Origin: Pohlia nutans
Taxonomy: Eukaryota > Streptophyta > Bryopsida > Bryales > Mniaceae
Assembly: GCA_022496805.1 (NCBI GenBank)
Contig: CM040101.1
Location: forward strand, 6,450,501-6,514,500
Direction: 5' to 3'
DNA length: 64,000 nt
Shown here: in pieces, positions 11,508 through 28,869 of the stretch
Layout: each line of letters begins with the position of its first letter
How positions within the stretch are numbered: position 1 is the first letter of the stretch
Translations under genes and position numbers: made by a program
The notes under the pieces: model-generated
Database searches by the model: none
Told to the model about the DNA's origin: nothing
What the model saw: the letters and a program-made list of their open reading frames with translations, nothing else

Positions 11508-12020
11508 GGACCGCTTTACACTTAGAGGCCAAGCTAATTCGTTGTGTAAGAGGCTTTAAATCCTCACTTGTGATTGGTCAAAAGGCTGAAATCGGCCCCA
11601 ACCCCTTTACACCTAGAGCCCGGGTCGATTTGGTGATATGAATTTTTTACTTAAAAAACGCATGGTATGACACGGCCCAAACTCGTTGAATTGGATGCAC
11701 CCAAAATGGAGGGCCAATGTCAAATTTCAGTAAAAAAACCTTTTTTATATAAAATATGATTTTCTTCAACGAATTAGATCCGTTGGATTATGTGGAAATC
11801 CAAACGGCTCTTTTGAAAAGAGAAAGAGGGGTTGAAATTTGCTACATTTATTGAATCGGCTTGGCTTCTTGCTCCAAGGCCTTTACATATGGGAGAATTG
11901 GCCCCCGTTAGAATCTTATTATAATGGATACTTGAGGCCAGCCTCAAACCCAAAAGGGGCTGAAATTTCATGCAATCAACTTCAAGGGAATTGGCCTGGC
12001 CTCTAGGTGTAAAGTGGCCC
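11508..12020. mobile_element. GGGCC-type MITE, PIF/Harbinger-like
   Basis: The left end is GGACCGCTTTACACTTAGAG. The right end, reverse-complemented, is GGGCCACTTTACACCTAGAG, followed in both by GGCCA...AATTC. Both sides carry TGA (11505-11507 and 12021-12023) as a 3-bp direct repeat. Internal copies of the same end motif (around 11603-11635 and 11855-11905) suggest nested or rearranged ends. GGGCC termini and a 3-bp duplication suggest PIF/Harbinger, but its usual target is TWA, so the assignment is tentative. The ends resemble those of 63133-63527. Confidence 0.6.
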
Positions 12021-12023
12021 TGA

Positions 12024-12701
12024 TGTTCTCTGTGAACTTGTTGCCAATAGAGTTAACCAAAAAGAAGAGAGAATACATGCTAGGTGAGGTGATTCTGAAC
12101 CGTATCAAAGGCAGCCAAACAAACTGGCATGGTTTCCAAAGAATCCAAAATAGAAAGGAAGGTGAACAAGTTTTGTCGTCACAAAGGTGGCAAAGCTGAG
12201 ACTAAGGTGAATTCACAGAGAGCCAAGGCTTCGAGGAGATGGCCCACATCCAATTTGAGATTAGATGACTCTGACAACTTGGACTGACTTGCAAAGCTCA
12301 TATCTAAAATTGAAGTTGGAAGGGTGTTGGGTTCACTATTTGCTTTGATTTCGGTTACACTCAAAGAGGACATAGACTCTGGTTTCCTGATATTTTGGGG
12401 GTCAGATTACATGTTCTGATTTTGGTTAACTCAAATAGTTCAAATTGTAAACTTGTCTCATTACAAACGCAGAATTACAATTCTAGTGCATGCAGGCACA
12501 AGTGAGGTAATTTATGCGTTGAGCACGAGGAGCAACATGCATAACCGTCGTTAAACGTGAATGCTTACTGCCACGTTGCTCGCAAATCTCAAAGTGTATG
12601 GAACGGGTGCATGGGCTGTGCTCAGCCTTTAAATTACTGGCAAAATTTTGCCTAAAATTTATTTGGGTTAATTGCTAGCGATTGATACCTTGGAAAATTT
12701 A
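12024..12701. other. Unassigned spacer
   Basis: No gene recognised. Open frames at 12014-12199 (+) and 12179-12373 (-) have no recognisable domain. Confidence 0.4.
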
Positions 12702-12873
12702 CACTACTAGAAAATCCAACTATTCTGTTGGTTTGGTCGCGTTGATTAGGAACACTTTTCTGTTGATTTGGTCGCGTTTTTGTCCAAATCAACAGATTTC
12801 TGTCTAAATCAACAGAAAAGTGTCCGTGATCAACGTGACCGAATCAACAGAACAGTTGGATTTTCTAGTAGTG
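12702..12873. mobile_element. CACTA-type palindromic MITE, 172 bp
   Basis: The ends are CACTACTAGAAAATCCAACT and its exact inverse. The inverted homology continues through most of the element with motifs TCTGTTGATTTGGTC, so it is nearly a full palindrome with arms of about 80 bp. A TTA duplication lies on both sides (12699-12701 and 12874-12876). It is located just upstream of the hAT pseudogene. Confidence 0.85.
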
Positions 12874-15225
12874 TTAGGGAGATATCCAGCTGAGATCGTC
12901 TGAACCTGGGTACTGGCGGGTATCGGGCACCAGCTGAACAACGAATGATTACCATCCGTCGCCATCGAGGGGAGTCGTTGGTGTGTTGTGGGAGCCAACC
13001 GCCTCCCCAAGCTGTTCATTCCGCGCCACCCCCACACTGTTTCAATTCTTCACTCAGATCCAATCTGAGTGCGCATCGCCTTCATTTAGTTGCTGGCACT
13101 ATTCTTGCATCGCCATTCTCTGATCTTCGCTTGTTGGCAGGGGCCAGCGCCTTGAGCGCGCTTGGCGTTTTGAGCACTTTGGGAGAGTGGGAGCCAGTTT
13201 TGGGATTTTGCAGGATTTTGTAGGCTTTTGTAGGCTTTTGGAGGTTAGGGTTCGTGGTTTTGGAGCGGCGCATCATGTCTCGTCGTGGACGGAGGGCGGA
13301 TTGCAGCGGCGGTAGGAGAGACACGCTCGATAAAAAGGCCGGGCGCTTAGCAAATGGGGCGTGCTCCTCACTCTCTGCTTTTGTTCTGGCTTTCTCTTCA
13401 TTGATTGAGGCAGTTAGAGTGTTTAGGGCGCGTTGTCATTTGTTTTTGCTCTCTTTAGCGTCTTTGGAGTCGTTTGTGCAAAATGTCAAAGCCAGCCTCT
13501 AAAGTCCAGGCGCCGCTACGTAATTTTTTTTACAAGGGCCGCGTTGTTGGATTTATGGAGACTGAGAACGACTTAGCAATGGCGTTGCGTGATCAGGTGA
13601 AGTTGGAGGTCAAATCGACCTCCGCAGACTCCGTTGCATGTTCGGGTGGCAGTTCTGACTGCCAGATAATCGAGACGCGCTCCACCCCCGTGAAGCCGCA
13701 ACAACATGATGTTCACTTGATTAGCGAGGTCACTGCAGGTGAGCAGGTGGAGTCCAGGAAGCGCCGGAAGAATTACGAACAGAACCGCTTCTTCCAGGAC
13801 TCTTGGGCGGCCAAACTCCCTTGGGCGGAGTCGGTCGTGGGAGAATCTAGTCTGATAACTCAGGTGAGATGCAAAATTTGCAGTGATGTGGAAGGAAGAG
13901 AAAAGCTCTTGGTGCCTAAGCTTGACTCTTTGTACAAGCACGCTGGAAGGAAGAAGAGGGCCTTAACGGACATGGGAAAGGTGAGGCGTGGGAAATATTA
14001 TTATCTTAGTACTAATCAACACGTTAAGAACAAACGTGTTTTCTTTGCGAAAGGTGGCTAGACTGTAATCAGCAAGGTCTTAGCTGGGGTCACGAAAGAG
14101 AGAAGGAGGAAGATCGTTCAGTTCTATTGTTGTCTACAAGTTCTGCAACAAGGACGACCGATGGCTGATTTCAGTGCCATGCATGGGCTCCTCATGCAAC
14201 TGCAGGTAAGTAAAAATCTCCCAAACCTTTGTTTTATTCTTTTAGTTGCTTTGCATTGATTGTTTAACTGCTGCATGTTTTATTGTTGTATTTTTTTGCA
14301 TTATATTGTTTGTTGTACTACTGTCTTAGTATGCTTCACTTTACTTACTACTGTTGGCTTTCTGATTTGATTTAGGATCGATTTGTATGACTGCAGGTGC
14401 CGGAGCTTCCTAAAAAGCATTGGAGCCAAGTCTCGGGGTGGGATTTTGCAAATGCCATAGCCAAGGTTTGCTCTGACCGTTTGAAGCGTGATATAGCAAA
14501 TGCAAGCTTCATATCAACTAATGCGGATGAGATACATCATTGGACAATACTCAATGATTATCCGTGCATGTTTACTTTTTAGTCAATCTTTCACGTCAGT
14601 CCCACATGATCTGTTTGCGCCGTGTTGATGTGGACGCCAATGCTGCCAACCTGACGGAGTTGATCACCGAGCAACTCTTCCATCATGGAGGAGTTAGTGA
14701 CCAAGAATTGGCAGAAAAATTAATCTGCTTTGGGGCAGATGGGGCAACGGTGTTCCAAGGTGCTCGGTCCGGTGTCATGCAATGTCTAAAGGCAGAGTAT
14801 GCCCCCTACGTGATCCCAGCGCATGATTTTGCACATTGGACAAATTTGGCAGTTGAGGCCATGTCCGGTTTGCCGTTTGTACAAAATTTGGAGGGCTTGT
14901 ACAAAAGCCTGCACTTTTATTTTTCAGTGTCCCCTAAGCGCCACCTTGAGTTCACAAAACTTGCTGAAGTTGTGGAGACAAAGGGGTTCAAAATCCTGAA
15001 GTAGATTCAGACTCGATGGATTTCCCTACTCGAGCCCCTCAAGCGCATCTCAAGCAAGTACAAGACTTTGATAGCCAAATTCGCACAAGATGCAGCTAAA
15101 AAAAGTGAAGCTAAGAGAAATCTAACCCTACCTCTTGATGTTGCAACCTTATTGGCTTTGCCTTGCATCTTATCTTTGTTTGAGTCTATACAATCTTTGA
15201 TAAAGTTTGTTCAGGCCATAAACAT

Positions 15226-17563
15226 CAGGAATTTCGGACCCCACTGATTTCGCACGATTTCAGTGCGTTTATCGTTGAACACTGATTCCGCACGTCATAC
15301 GTGCATTTAGAAGTGTTGTTATGGTACGGAAGTGACATATATTACTAGGATGTCGATGCAGTGTCTTTTCAATGATTATAATAAAAGTGTTGTTTTCGCA
15401 CGAAAGTCGTGCTTGACGGAATCCGTACGTTAATCGTGTATCTACATTACATGGCTAATAAGACACGGATAACATGCGGTTTTAGTTAATGCGGATTTAG
15501 TATCGTATACGTATCATATTAACGCCTTATATTATATCCGTGCGATTTCAATATCTATTATAATGCAAATTATTGTTGTACGACATCCATGTAGTTATCG
15601 TACAAGTTTTCAATTTGAGAATGAGTGACTTATATTTCTCGACGTCACTCGCGTTTAAGGATGTGTTTTCGCACTACGGTAGCATGTCATACTTCTCGAC
15701 GAAAAAAGTTTATAGTGTTTTAAAACTATTGATTTATTGATGAAATATAATAAATAGAGAAAATACCAAAATATTTTAATATATTCTCTTTTGGAATCTT
15801 TCAAAATACTTTATATTATTTTGGAATATTTTGGAATATTCCAAGAATCTTTTTAAATTATCCTTACGGTCTAATTTCCCAAAACATTTTTAGATCTTCA
15901 TTTATAGAATTTAGAAGCAATGAACATTAAAATTTCAATGAAATTACATTTTATATTTTTAGAATTCAAATTTGGTATTATTGGTTATCATTGTACTTTT
16001 CATCATGGGAGAAAAAAAATTGTACAGAAAAGGACAACATTATTTTTTCAAAATAGTAAAATTTGTAACACGAGACAATGTAGAGGTGTTGTTTTTTTGA
16101 AAGTTTCCCTAGGCAGAGTTTAACTTGGATTGGCACGATTCAAATTGGGTTTGAAAGCATACTTGATTTCCTATTAGAAAATAATTATAATTTGATTTAA
16201 TTTTTAATTTTTTTAGTCTCGGGCAGCTCATAAGGGGGCATTGACCAAAACATGATCTCGTGAAGCATTGCAAGTTAAATTGAGTTTAAAATCAGACTTT
16301 CTTTGAACTCAATTTGAGCAACTTTTCAAAAAATAAAATTGCAAGAGCTTTTAATTGCTTGCTACAACATTCAAACCATTGAATTTTTTTTTCTAGGTAT
16401 AGAAAAAAGCTTGTATAATGGAGTGAAAAAAGAAATTGGAATAGAAAGAGTTTTTTACATTGCTAAAAACATCTAAAGTCTACTAAAAATTAAAAAACAG
16501 CTAACAGCCTTTAAGATTTTGGCAAAACAAAAAAACAGTTCAAAAAAATTTGAAATTCTTTTTAGATATAGAAAAATGCTTGCATGATCTACTGAAAAAA
16601 AAATTGGATTTTTTTTTTTACATCGCAAAAAAGCATCCAAAGTCTGCTTTAAAAAAAATACCTCACAGCCACCAGAATTTTGGCAAAAAATAAATAAATT
16701 CATAATATTCTGAAAAAAAATCCTAGATATAGAAAAAGTCCTGCATAATATAGTGCAAAAAAAATTTGGAAAAAAAGTTTTTTTCACATTTTTAAAAACA
16801 TTCAAAGTCCGCTGAAAAAAAAAAACAGCTCACAGCCATGATCTGCCATCACGATTTTGGCCAAAAAAAAAATGAAAATATTCTGAAAAAATTTCAAAAT
16901 ATAGAAAAAAGCCTGCGTGTTGTAGTGCAAAAAAAAAATTTGAAAAAAGAATTAAATATACATGGCAAAGAAATTGCCAATGGTTACATTGTTTTATAAT
17001 TATCAAAAAAATTCTATTGCTTGCATCAAGACTACTAGGTGGTTTAGTGGTTTAGAGTATGGTTTGTTGTTGGGAGGTCTCGAGTTCGATTCCGGCCACC
17101 GGCGGAAGAGCTTGGGAAACCGTGGTGGGCCCCACTGCGGGTTCGGGCAGTGCGGGTAGTTGGTCCGGGCAGCCCGAAATAAAATTTGGGCATGGCAGAA
17201 AAAAAAATTATATTTTAATTGTTTAATAAAATAATTTTGACCAAATTTAGATATAGAAAGAAAAAAAATCTAGATATAGAAAAGATGATGTCGCACGAAA
17301 AACACACTGAATCAGTGTGGGTTTAAAGACAATTAAGACACGACATTTGACAACTGTATAGAGTGAAGAATTCGCACGTTTTCAATAGATGTATCAATCG
17401 TGTCGAATCAATACTATATCCGCTTGTACGATCATGATGTCATATCAGTGCAGTTGCGATGAATGACGCAACGATGCGGAATCAGTGCGAAAAATACACG
17501 CACCCATGAAATATCGGAAATCGCACTAAAATCGTGCGAAATCAGTGGGGTCCGAAATTCCTG
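15226..17563. mobile_element. Nested non-autonomous element inside the hAT pseudogene, 2.3 kb
   Basis: The ends are CAGGAATTTCGGACCCC and its perfect inverse, with inverted identity running on through CACTGATTTCGCACGATT (about 37 bp). Removing it and one copy of the flanking AT rejoins the hAT frame exactly (FVQAIN to MNVFISDF), which fixes the boundaries. The duplication is 2 bp (AT), or zero if the element starts TCAGG. The ends also carry many CGCACG/CGTGCG words (15260-15440 and 17285-17540). No transposase frame inside. It contains a SINE and a segment (15895-16130) homologous to 27110-27340. Confidence 0.8.
17036..17205 (+). mobile_element. tRNA-derived SINE
   Basis: The head is tRNA-like: GGTGGTTTAGTGGTTTAGAG (A-box region) and GAGTTCGATTCC (B box), with GGTGG/CCACC pairing as an acceptor-stem remnant. 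A non-tRNA GC-rich body follows, then an A-tail near 17196-17204. This is RNA polymerase III SINE architecture. It lies inside the nested element at 15226-17563, so three layers of insertion are stacked here. Confidence 0.7.
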
Positions 17564-18531
17564 ATGAATGTCTTCATATCAGACTTTATAGCGGCTGTCA
17601 AAATTTGTCAAGGAGAATTGTACATGATGTACATTGACTCCGCCACATCTTACCAGCCCTTGCATTTTCAGGCCTTCCATGACGTTGTGACTGATCATTC
17701 ACACACCCTTAGCTATGAATGAGTGACTGATCTTAACAATGGTCATGAGACTCTTGGGTTTCGCATTAACGACCATACTTATGGTGCACACATGGTAGAC
17801 ATTGTGACGGGGCAACAAGTCTCAATCTCACTTGATGACCTCCTTACTGTGGTCAGTGTTGTGAAGGGGCAATGCATTGCTGCGGCAGAAATGCTGATCT
17901 CCCAGTTGGATAGGCGTTTCCCAAACTGTGACGTTATGGAGGCTTTGGATGTGGTTTTCCCACAGTATTGGTTGCAAGAGGGATGTGACGAATTGTTTCC
18001 TTCGCATCTGCAGGTGATCAAGGAGTGGTTTTGTGAGATGAATTATGTTGAAAGCATTGGCAAGGATGGCCAGTCTCAATAGATCAAGACTCCTTTAGAT
18101 TGGCATTTGTTGTCAATGCAACAATGAAGTCCCATGTCTCTAAAGCTATGGAAAAGCCTGATGATGTGAACCATGTCACTAAAATGTGGCAGAAGTTGGG
18201 GTGCAATGCCTTGTTATTGAACAAACTTTCAGAATACATGAAGTTTGCTCAAATTGCTGTGCTTGCAATTCTGGGGTCCGTTGAGGATGAAAGGACCTTC
18301 TCTACATTGTCCTTCATGAAGAACAAGGTTAGAAACTGGCTCCACGGCAACTTGGACACTTGCATCAAGATGTTTTCACAGTCATGGTATTCTTTTGAAT
18401 CCTTTCCTTATAGCAAAGTGTTTGATCATTGGAAAGAAGCAAAAGAGAGGGTTGGAGTTGATTTGTGAGATCCTTTGTCTCCATAATATCCACAAGTTTT
18501 TGTTTGTGGATTACATGAGTCTTTTTCATGA

Positions 18532-18625
18532 ATGATAGTAACTGGGTTGGGGTGGGTGGGATTAAACGCTGCAGTGGGCAGATTCCTATGGAGTGGGGTT
18601 CGATTCCCCGGTTTGATGCTAATTA
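18532..18625 (+). mobile_element. SINE-like tRNA head fragment
   Basis: GGGGTTCGATTCCCC is a strong B-box/T-arm motif. An A-box is only weakly suggested (TGGGTGGGATTAAACG). No clear body or tail, so this is at most a fragment. Confidence 0.35.
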
Positions 18626-18756
18626 TTTGGAGTGTGTTAATAATTTTTTATATTTGTAGTGTTTGTTTCAATCAAAATGTACGTGGGTTTATGTGTTTGT
18701 CTCTTGAATGTGTTTTGATTCACTTGATTGTGTTTCTAAACTTTGTTAGCCATGTG

Positions 18757-18838
18757 TTTGTATGTTGAGTGTGTTTATGTTAAGTGTATGTTTATTTATT
18801 TTTAAACATACACTTAGCATAAACACACTCAACCTACA
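18757..18838. repeat. Long hairpin
   Basis: Arms of about 34 bp (TGTATGTTGAGTGTGTTTAT... and its inverse ...ATAAACACACTCAACCTACA) face each other across a 10-bp AT loop, with two or three mismatches. It could be a small foldback element. Confidence 0.75.
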
Positions 18839-18864
18839 TACACTTACAATTGTATGATCATGCA

Positions 18865-18977
18865 TTTGCATGTGTGTTGATTTTGTAAGCATTTGTGCCA
18901 ATTTTGTGAGCATGTGTGCTGATTTTGTGAGCATGGTTGTTGATTTTGTGAGCATGTGTATTGATTTTGTGTTTCCG
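18865..18977. repeat. Tandem repeat, about 24-bp unit
   Basis: Four to five copies of a unit near GATTTTGTGAGCATGTGTGC directly follow the hairpin. Confidence 0.75.
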
Positions 18978-19259
18978 TCACAAATTTATAATAGTTTTGC
19001 CAAAATGTACTCAATAAATGCACACAAGGTGCCACAATTGAAAGGTATTTTGCCCACAACTCGCCGTCATAGTAGCAGCATAAAATTCTATGACTCGCCA
19101 CTTGAAAAAATTCAAAAAACAATTGGAAGCCCGTTCTTCAACCAAATATTCTGTGAGGTGCCTCTTTTGCACAGTGTAAGAGTAAAAGTAGTGCCATGGT
19201 GGCTTAGGGCTATAGGATGGAGGAGTGATTCGCACTCCTCCCAAAATTCACAAATTTAA

Positions 19260-19836
19260 CCCCTAAATGTCCCAGCGTCCAGTTTCTGGACGACGAACAG
19301 ATTCCAACTCACACTACATTCACATTACTTCATGGATGAAACTCATTCAATTTTTTGAAAATACTTTATGAAGTTGTTGTTCTATCTAATGGTTGGATTT
19401 GGTGTTATTAGGGTACATTTTTTTTTTAAATTACAAATGTGGAAGTATGTCAAGCAGTTGACCAAGCCAAAATTGCATTGACTTTAGTTCAAAAGTGGGC
19501 TTGCTAAAATGAGGTCATAAATTGAAGTAACACAAAATTTTAAAAAAATCACCATTTCAAGAGTATCTCATTCTGAATCCATTCCAACAAATTTTACTCA
19601 AAAAATATGAATATTTTGTTTGTAATCAAATTTAGAAGGAATTTTTAATTGTAACTTTGAAATTTTATAATAAAATATCAGTGATGACATTGGTGAATCC
19701 AACCGTACGGATGGAACGTAAAATTCAATATCTACAACTTTCATTTGTATAACAATTCCGAAATATTCTCCTAGATAGCACTTTATAATGATTTTTCTCA
19801 CTGTCAATTTTGGGGACACCCTGGGACTTTTAGGGG
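19260..19836 (+). mobile_element. TTAA MITE family P3, copy a
   Basis: The left end is CCCCTAAATGTCCCAGCGTC. The right end, reverse-complemented, is CCCCTAAAAGTCCCAGGGTG. TTAA flanks both sides (19256-19259 and 19837-19840). Length is 577 bp. The interior is homologous to 55541-56120 along its length. Near the left end is the motif GGACGACGAACAGATT, which recurs in the other families. Non-coding. Confidence 0.85.
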
Positions 19837-20110
19837 TTAAAGGCTGGCTGTGCTACACTTGGCAAGCCATGCCGCGCCACCCTGGCGCCAGTTCCTAAAA
19901 ATAAACAAAGTAACACTCTGCGCGATGCATTTAAAAAAACTAAGTAACACTCCACAACGCGCGTGACGGTGGCGCCGGCTCGTAATTTTGTTTCAGGCTG
20001 GCGATCCCCGACGCGCATCACTCACTTTCCTCTGCCTGCAGTACAGGCGAAGGAACTCATGAATGATTTCATACCTGGTTGAGAGTTGCAAGTGAACAAT
20101 GCAAATGTAG

Positions 20111-26058
<5,948 letters not shown>

Positions 26059-26221
26059 CAAGTACCAGGAAGCAAGTAAAATTAACAATGTGACTATACA
26101 AAATCGCAATACCTTTTATTATTTATTTATTTATTTATTATTATTATTATTATTATTTTTCGTTAAGTTTACCACGAGGTAATTTGACAGGGTAAGCTTC
26201 CTAATTTTTCAATCTTGTTAA

Positions 26222-26942
26222 CCTTTGAACGCTACAGTGTCCTGATTCTGGACACTAAATGAAGATAAATAAGAGCTTTGTTTTCATCCATACCTATGAT
26301 TTTCATCCCAATACTTCGTGGAATAAGCTCAAAGTCCTATTCATAATATTATGTGAAGACACTTGGTTTTGAGTCACTAAAGACCGGCATTAGTCATTAA
26401 AGATTTTTCCAATTGGACAAGATTTCTACTATTGAGATAAATAAAATAGGCATATTTTTTGGTCAATTACTACTTGTTATATCTAATCTATTTTTTGTGC
26501 ATGGCAATCAAGGGCCAATATCTCTATTTAATGTACTTCAATTGCATTGCATAAAGCATTGAAAATAGATCACTACATAGAGGTGCTAGAAAAATGTACA
26601 AAAACACCCACTTGGAAAAGTCCGTGATTGGATCACAAATGGTGAGTTGTACAAGATTCATCAATTGGTGGTTGTTCATAGCATAATAGAGCAATGGAAG
26701 TCAACACCCTTTTGCAATGGGACCACACTCTAGTTAAAATTAGAAACTAGGTTTACGCGGCAATGACATGCTAGTCCCAAAATTCATAGAATACAAATGG
26801 CATTCTTTTAGTACTTAAAGAAGTGGATCTAAGTGAAGATTCTTTTTTAGTCCAGTTTTCAAAAGGATGCTCCATTGCACTGCTCTATTGGGCCATGCGT
26901 GTATGTGGTGCATGACCTGCTCTCAAGTAGAGGGTCAAATGG
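26222..26942. mobile_element. Degenerate TTAA-type element (family P6)
   Basis: The left flank TTAA (26218-26221) is followed by CCTTTGAACGCTACAGTGTC. The right end AAGTAGAGGGTCAAATGG pairs imperfectly with it and is followed by TTAT. The left subterminal TTCTGGACACTAAATGAAG resembles the TGGACGACGAAC motif of other families. Boundaries on the right are uncertain. Confidence 0.45.
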
Positions 26943-26955
26943 TTATCATGAATAA

Positions 26956-27497
26956 CCCCTAAATGATAGAGGGAGTAAGGGTAAAACTTAGATGTGCTAT
27001 AAAATGTTATTTCTACAACTTTGATGAAGTTTGGTCCAAAAGTGAAAATGAGAAGCATGATGTTTAATAATTGTCTGGACTGTCAAACTTTCAAAAAATG
27101 TTTTAGACAGTCATTTAATGAATTTAGAAGCATTTACCATTTAAAATTCACCAAAATTACAATTTTTATTTTTGGAATTTGAAATTTAGTATGATTGGTT
27201 AAAACTAGACATTCTATTCTAAAATTTTAAAAAATAAAAATTTCAAAGGAGAGAACATCATTATTTTCCCGAAATAGAAAGTTTTATAACACTAGGACAT
27301 TGTTGATTTGTTTGTCTTTGAAAAATATCTTAGTGAACCTCAATATTGCAAATGAAATGTATCAGACAACACTAGAACATGATCTCTACCCCCAATTTCG
27401 ACAATAAACCAAAACTCAGAAAATGTCATTTTTTGACCATGGGCAGTCACTGCTGTTTGGGCTAAGACCAGAAAATGGTTGATCGAGCATTTAGGGG
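26956..27497. mobile_element. TWAA-flanked MITE (family P9), 542 bp
   Basis: The left end is CCCCTAAATGATAGA. The right end, reverse-complemented, is CCCCTAAATGCTCGA. ATAA flanks both sides (26952-26955 and 27498-27501). The segment 27110-27340 is homologous to 15895-16130 inside the nested element. Non-coding. Confidence 0.7.
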
Positions 27498-28217
27498 ATA
27501 AATCATAAACCGGATGTGGATCTCACAAATCTGGTTTACAACTCGAAGCTCCGTCCTTGAAAAGCAGAATGACAAGTCCATTCTGCTCTTCCAACCCGAT
27601 TTACTATTTCGAGTTTAGTTTTCTCTTTACTTTTGCAACTCTTTCCACATGTCGACCTTACAATAAACATTCTTCTAAGTAAACAAAATTTTTTTTTTCT
27701 TTGAACATCCGTGGTGCATCCGGAAGCAAGATTTCCTTGTAACCTGACGTTGAAGGTCGGGTGACTGGAGATTCAAAGCGGATCGGGTCCTTCCTTGCAA
27801 AGAGCCCTTTATGCTATGTTGAAGGCACTTCCACGAGACCATGGCTTTTATGACCAGAATGGCTAGTGAGCAGTTATAGGGGCATGACCATGATCCCAAA
27901 TGAGGACGTAATGCCTGCCGAGATTTATTTGTATGGGATTTGTGGGGACCTCGCAACGCGGGAGGTTCTCCTACATTCTCATCGGGCAAAAAGTTGGGAG
28001 ATCAACCATGTAAGATTCACTTCCTACATACCAGACTGTCATAAAATCATAAACTCGCATAGGTTCGAATTAGCTACTTCGGAGTTACAAACAGAAGCCC
28101 TCATGAAGCCAATCTACTAGCAAATTTCTGATGATTTAATGATGCAGATAGTAAAAATCTCGGAGGGCATTATACCGGGAGAAGCCCTACCCTTCGAGCA
28201 TCACTGAATGTGAGGGA

Positions 28218-28321
28218 CCCCTTGTTGTCGTCAGGTGGAGCCTTCGTCCTCTGCGGAGTTCCTCACATTCCCCTTGTTGTCGTCAGGTGGAGCCTTCGTC
28301 CTCTGCGGAGTTCCTCACATT
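28218..28321. repeat. Perfect 52-bp tandem duplication
   Basis: Two identical consecutive copies of a 52-bp unit beginning CCCCTTGTTGTCGTCAGG. Identity implies a recent event. Confidence 0.9.
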
Positions 28322-28537
28322 TAGTGAGGCCCTCAGGACATGGCCTCTCCCTTTAAGAAATCACTGGTCAGAGGGCCACCGTTAAGTACTCTAGATATCT
28401 CCTATGTAGAAATTGAGGGGAGTCAAATCGCATTAGTGCATTACAACCTTGTCAAGTGCACACCGCCGTTACCACTCATGGGATGTTAGAATTTGTTTTT
28501 TCAAGCAAAGATAAAAATTGGCGCTACAAACTTAGCA

Positions 28538-28727
28538 TCTCTCTTCTGGCGCCCACCTTTGGGGTGGCGCGGCCTCCCATCTTTGGAGTGTTTGGATTAA
28601 TTTTGAGAAAACAAATTTTTGTTGAAAAGTGAATGTGGGCCTAGATGTTGGGGATCGCCATTTGAGGGGTGTTATTTTGTTTCAAAACAAATAGTTGCAA
28701 TCATGGGCGCCACCCGGGTGGCGCCAT
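28538..28727. repeat. GGCGCC-bounded repeat with perfect palindrome
   Basis: The right side holds GGCGCCACCCGGGTGGCGCC (28706-28725), a perfect 20-bp palindrome. The left side holds GGCGCCCACC...GGGGTGGCGC (28540-28562). A related sequence (CCGCGCCACCCTGGCGCCAG) is at 19871-19890. This may be a short dispersed element with hairpin ends. Confidence 0.5.
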
Positions 28728-28869
28728 GTGTCACGGTGGAACGAGGGAGTAGCATTAGTCACGCTATGACGTGTTAGGAGCACTGTGGAATGTTTTTATT
28801 GGTTTATAGGCAATGAATTTTGGTTTAGGGTCTTCGGAATGATTTTTGTTGCATGTTCCTGTCAAACTT

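Larger units (their letters stand above)
13483..18468 (+). pseudogene. BED-finger/hAT transposase pseudogene, interrupted by a nested element
   Basis: Exon 1 (13483-14205) starts MSKPASKVQAPLRNFF and has a BED-like zinc-binding region (VRCKICSDVEGRE...LDSLYKHAG). An intron (14206-14396) has clean GT-AG sites. Exon 2 runs from 14397 with CFGADGATVFQGARSGV and HLEFTKLAEVVETKG, typical of plant hAT-derived zinc-finger proteins. It is split by an insertion at 15226-17563 and resumes MNVFISDFIAAVKICQGEL. The end (SVEDERTFSTLSFMKNKVRN) is the hAT C-terminal dimerisation region. Breaks seen: TAG at 14059, a frame shift and TGA near 14545-14570, TAG at 15001, a stop at 17720, and a frame shift near 18082. 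It is dead. No 8-bp duplication or terminal repeats were found. Confidence 0.85.
27502..28869. other. Unassigned spacer with small repeats
   Basis: No gene recognised. Overlapping open frames at 27675-27989 (-) and 27866-28120 (+) show no known domain. Contains a 52-bp tandem duplication and GGCGCC palindromes listed separately. Confidence 0.45.

Noticed and set aside
17036..17105. Functional tRNA gene
   Set aside because: Stems are incomplete and it continues into a SINE body with an A-tail.
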